Of a stretch of DNA of 64,000 nt, positions 62,890 to 64,000 are shown in pieces (the first letter of the stretch is position 1; the number at the start of each line of letters is the position of its first letter). Origin of the DNA: Lagopus muta (lineage: Eukaryota > Chordata > Aves > Galliformes > Phasianidae); the NCBI RefSeq assembly GCF_023343835.1, contig NC_064472.1, positions 8,733,469 through 8,797,468 of the forward strand. The letters run 5' to 3'. Made by a program: the position numbers and the translations under genes. The notes under the pieces were generated by a model. It searched no databases. It was not told the origin of the DNA and worked only from the letters and a program-made list of their open reading frames with translations.

Positions 62890-64000
62890 ATCTAGTCATC
62901 TACATGGACTTGTGCAAAGCATTTGATGCTGTCCTGCATGACATCCTGGATGCCAAAAAGGAGAAAAATGGATTTGATGGATGGACCACTGGCTGGATAA
63001 GGAATTGGCTGGATGGTTGCACTTAGAGAGTTGCAGTCAGTGGTTCCATGTCCAAGGGGAGATGGGTGATGAGTGGTGTTCTTCAGAGATCAGTGCCTGA
63101 ACTGGTGCTTTTTAATATCTCTGTAAGTAACATAGACAGCGGGATTGAGTGCACCCACAGCAAGTTTGCAGATGACACCAAGCTGAGAGGTACAGCTGGC
63201 ACGCTGGAAGGAAAGGATGCCATTCAGAGGGACCTGGACAGGCTGGAGAGGTGGATCCATACCAACCTCGTGAAGTTCTGCAAGGCCAAGTGTAACATCC
63301 TGCACCTGGGTCAGGGCAATCCCAAGCACAAATACAGGCTGGGCAGGGAATGGCTGGAGAGCAGCCCTGAGGAGGAGGGTTTGGGGCATATTGGCTGATA
63401 AAAGGCACAGCATGAGCCAGCAGTGTGCGCCTGCAGCCCTGAAAGCCAACTGTATCCTAGGTTGCATCAAGAGAGGCGTGACCAGCAGGTTGAGGGAGGT
63501 GATTCTGCCCCTGTACTCTGCTCTCATGAGACCCCTCCTGGAGTACTGCATCCAGTTCTGGGATCCCCAGCACAAGAAGGATGTGGAGCTGTTGGGGTGG
63601 GTCCAGAGGAGGGCCACAACGATGATCAGAGGGCTGTAGCGCCTCCCCTACGCGGGCAGACTGAGAGAGCTGGGGCTCTTAAGCCTGGAGCAGAGAAGGC
63701 TCCGGGGGTACCTTATAGCAGCTTTCTAGTACATGAAAAGGGCCTACAGGAAAGCTGGGGAGGGATTTTTTATAAGGGCATGTAGCAATAGAATGTGGGG
63801 GAATGGCTTTAAACAGAAAGAAAGTAAATTTAGACAAGATATTGGGAAGAGATTCCATACTGTGAGGGTGGTGAGACACTGGGACAAGTTGCCCAGTGAG
63901 GTTGTGGATGCCTTCTCCCTGGAAGCACTCAAGGCCGGGCTGGATGGGGCTGTGAGCAGCCTGGTCTAGTGAGATGAGTCCCTGCCTTCAGCAGGGGGTT
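62890..64000 (+). mobile_element. CR1 LINE, 5'-truncated, running off the window
   Basis: RT-domain region from [20 protein letters not shown] sequence (about 62900), [11 protein letters not shown] (about 63160), [18 protein letters not shown] (about 63270-63325), and [14 protein letters not shown] (about 63411) to [15 protein letters not shown]. The 3' UTR follows (GGGAATGGCTTTAAACAGAA) and the tail is cut off at the window end. Stops and frameshifts make it inactive. It is the same CR1 type as the fragment at 1-505. Confidence 0.92.

Larger units (their letters stand above)
62335..64000 (+). other. DNAI1 intron 5, partial
   Basis: It starts GTTGGT. It contains a minus-oriented CR1 tail and a long plus-oriented CR1 that runs to the window edge. 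No further exon is seen. Confidence 0.75.

Overview
The window looks like avian nuclear DNA, most likely galliform. The evidence is many 5'-truncated CR1 LINEs ending in the bird-type ATTCTGTG/ATTCTATG octamer, no SINEs or LTR elements that I could recognise, and widely spaced vertebrate exons. The gene pair FAM219A-DNAI1 lies on human 9p13, which corresponds to the chicken Z chromosome, so Z linkage is likely by synteny (inference).

Layout. From 1 to about 43.5 kb I see no coding exon. This stretch is best read as intron 1 of FAM219A (minus strand), carrying CR1 fragments and several 22-26 nt A or T runs. A CpG island at about 43.56-44.72 kb holds a head-to-head promoter. FAM219A exon 1 (44135-44194) reads left and DNAI1 exon 1 (44611-44643) reads right, with 416 bp between the two start codons. 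From 44.6 kb to the right edge is the 5' part of DNAI1, an outer-arm axonemal dynein intermediate chain. Five coding exons carry about 136 residues, with phase-compatible GT-AG junctions. The gene continues beyond the window, so the WD40 half is not here.

The shared promoter carries a near-canonical RFX X-box about 75 bp upstream of the DNAI1 ATG and a perfect ETS-type site. This fits a motile-cilium gene paired with a broadly expressed partner.

The most unusual structures are made by retrotransposons. (1) In DNAI1 intron 1 an old CR1 is interrupted by a younger composite insertion: an antisense piece of an STK25-like kinase coding sequence joined to a CR1 3' end, bounded by a 5-bp direct repeat. 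(2) Two near-identical CR1 3' halves 14.5 kb apart are both followed by the same roughly 320 bp of non-CR1 sequence. This is a candidate CR1 3' transduction or a local duplication. I found no novel protein-coding system. The many short open frames in the repeats and introns are non-coding.
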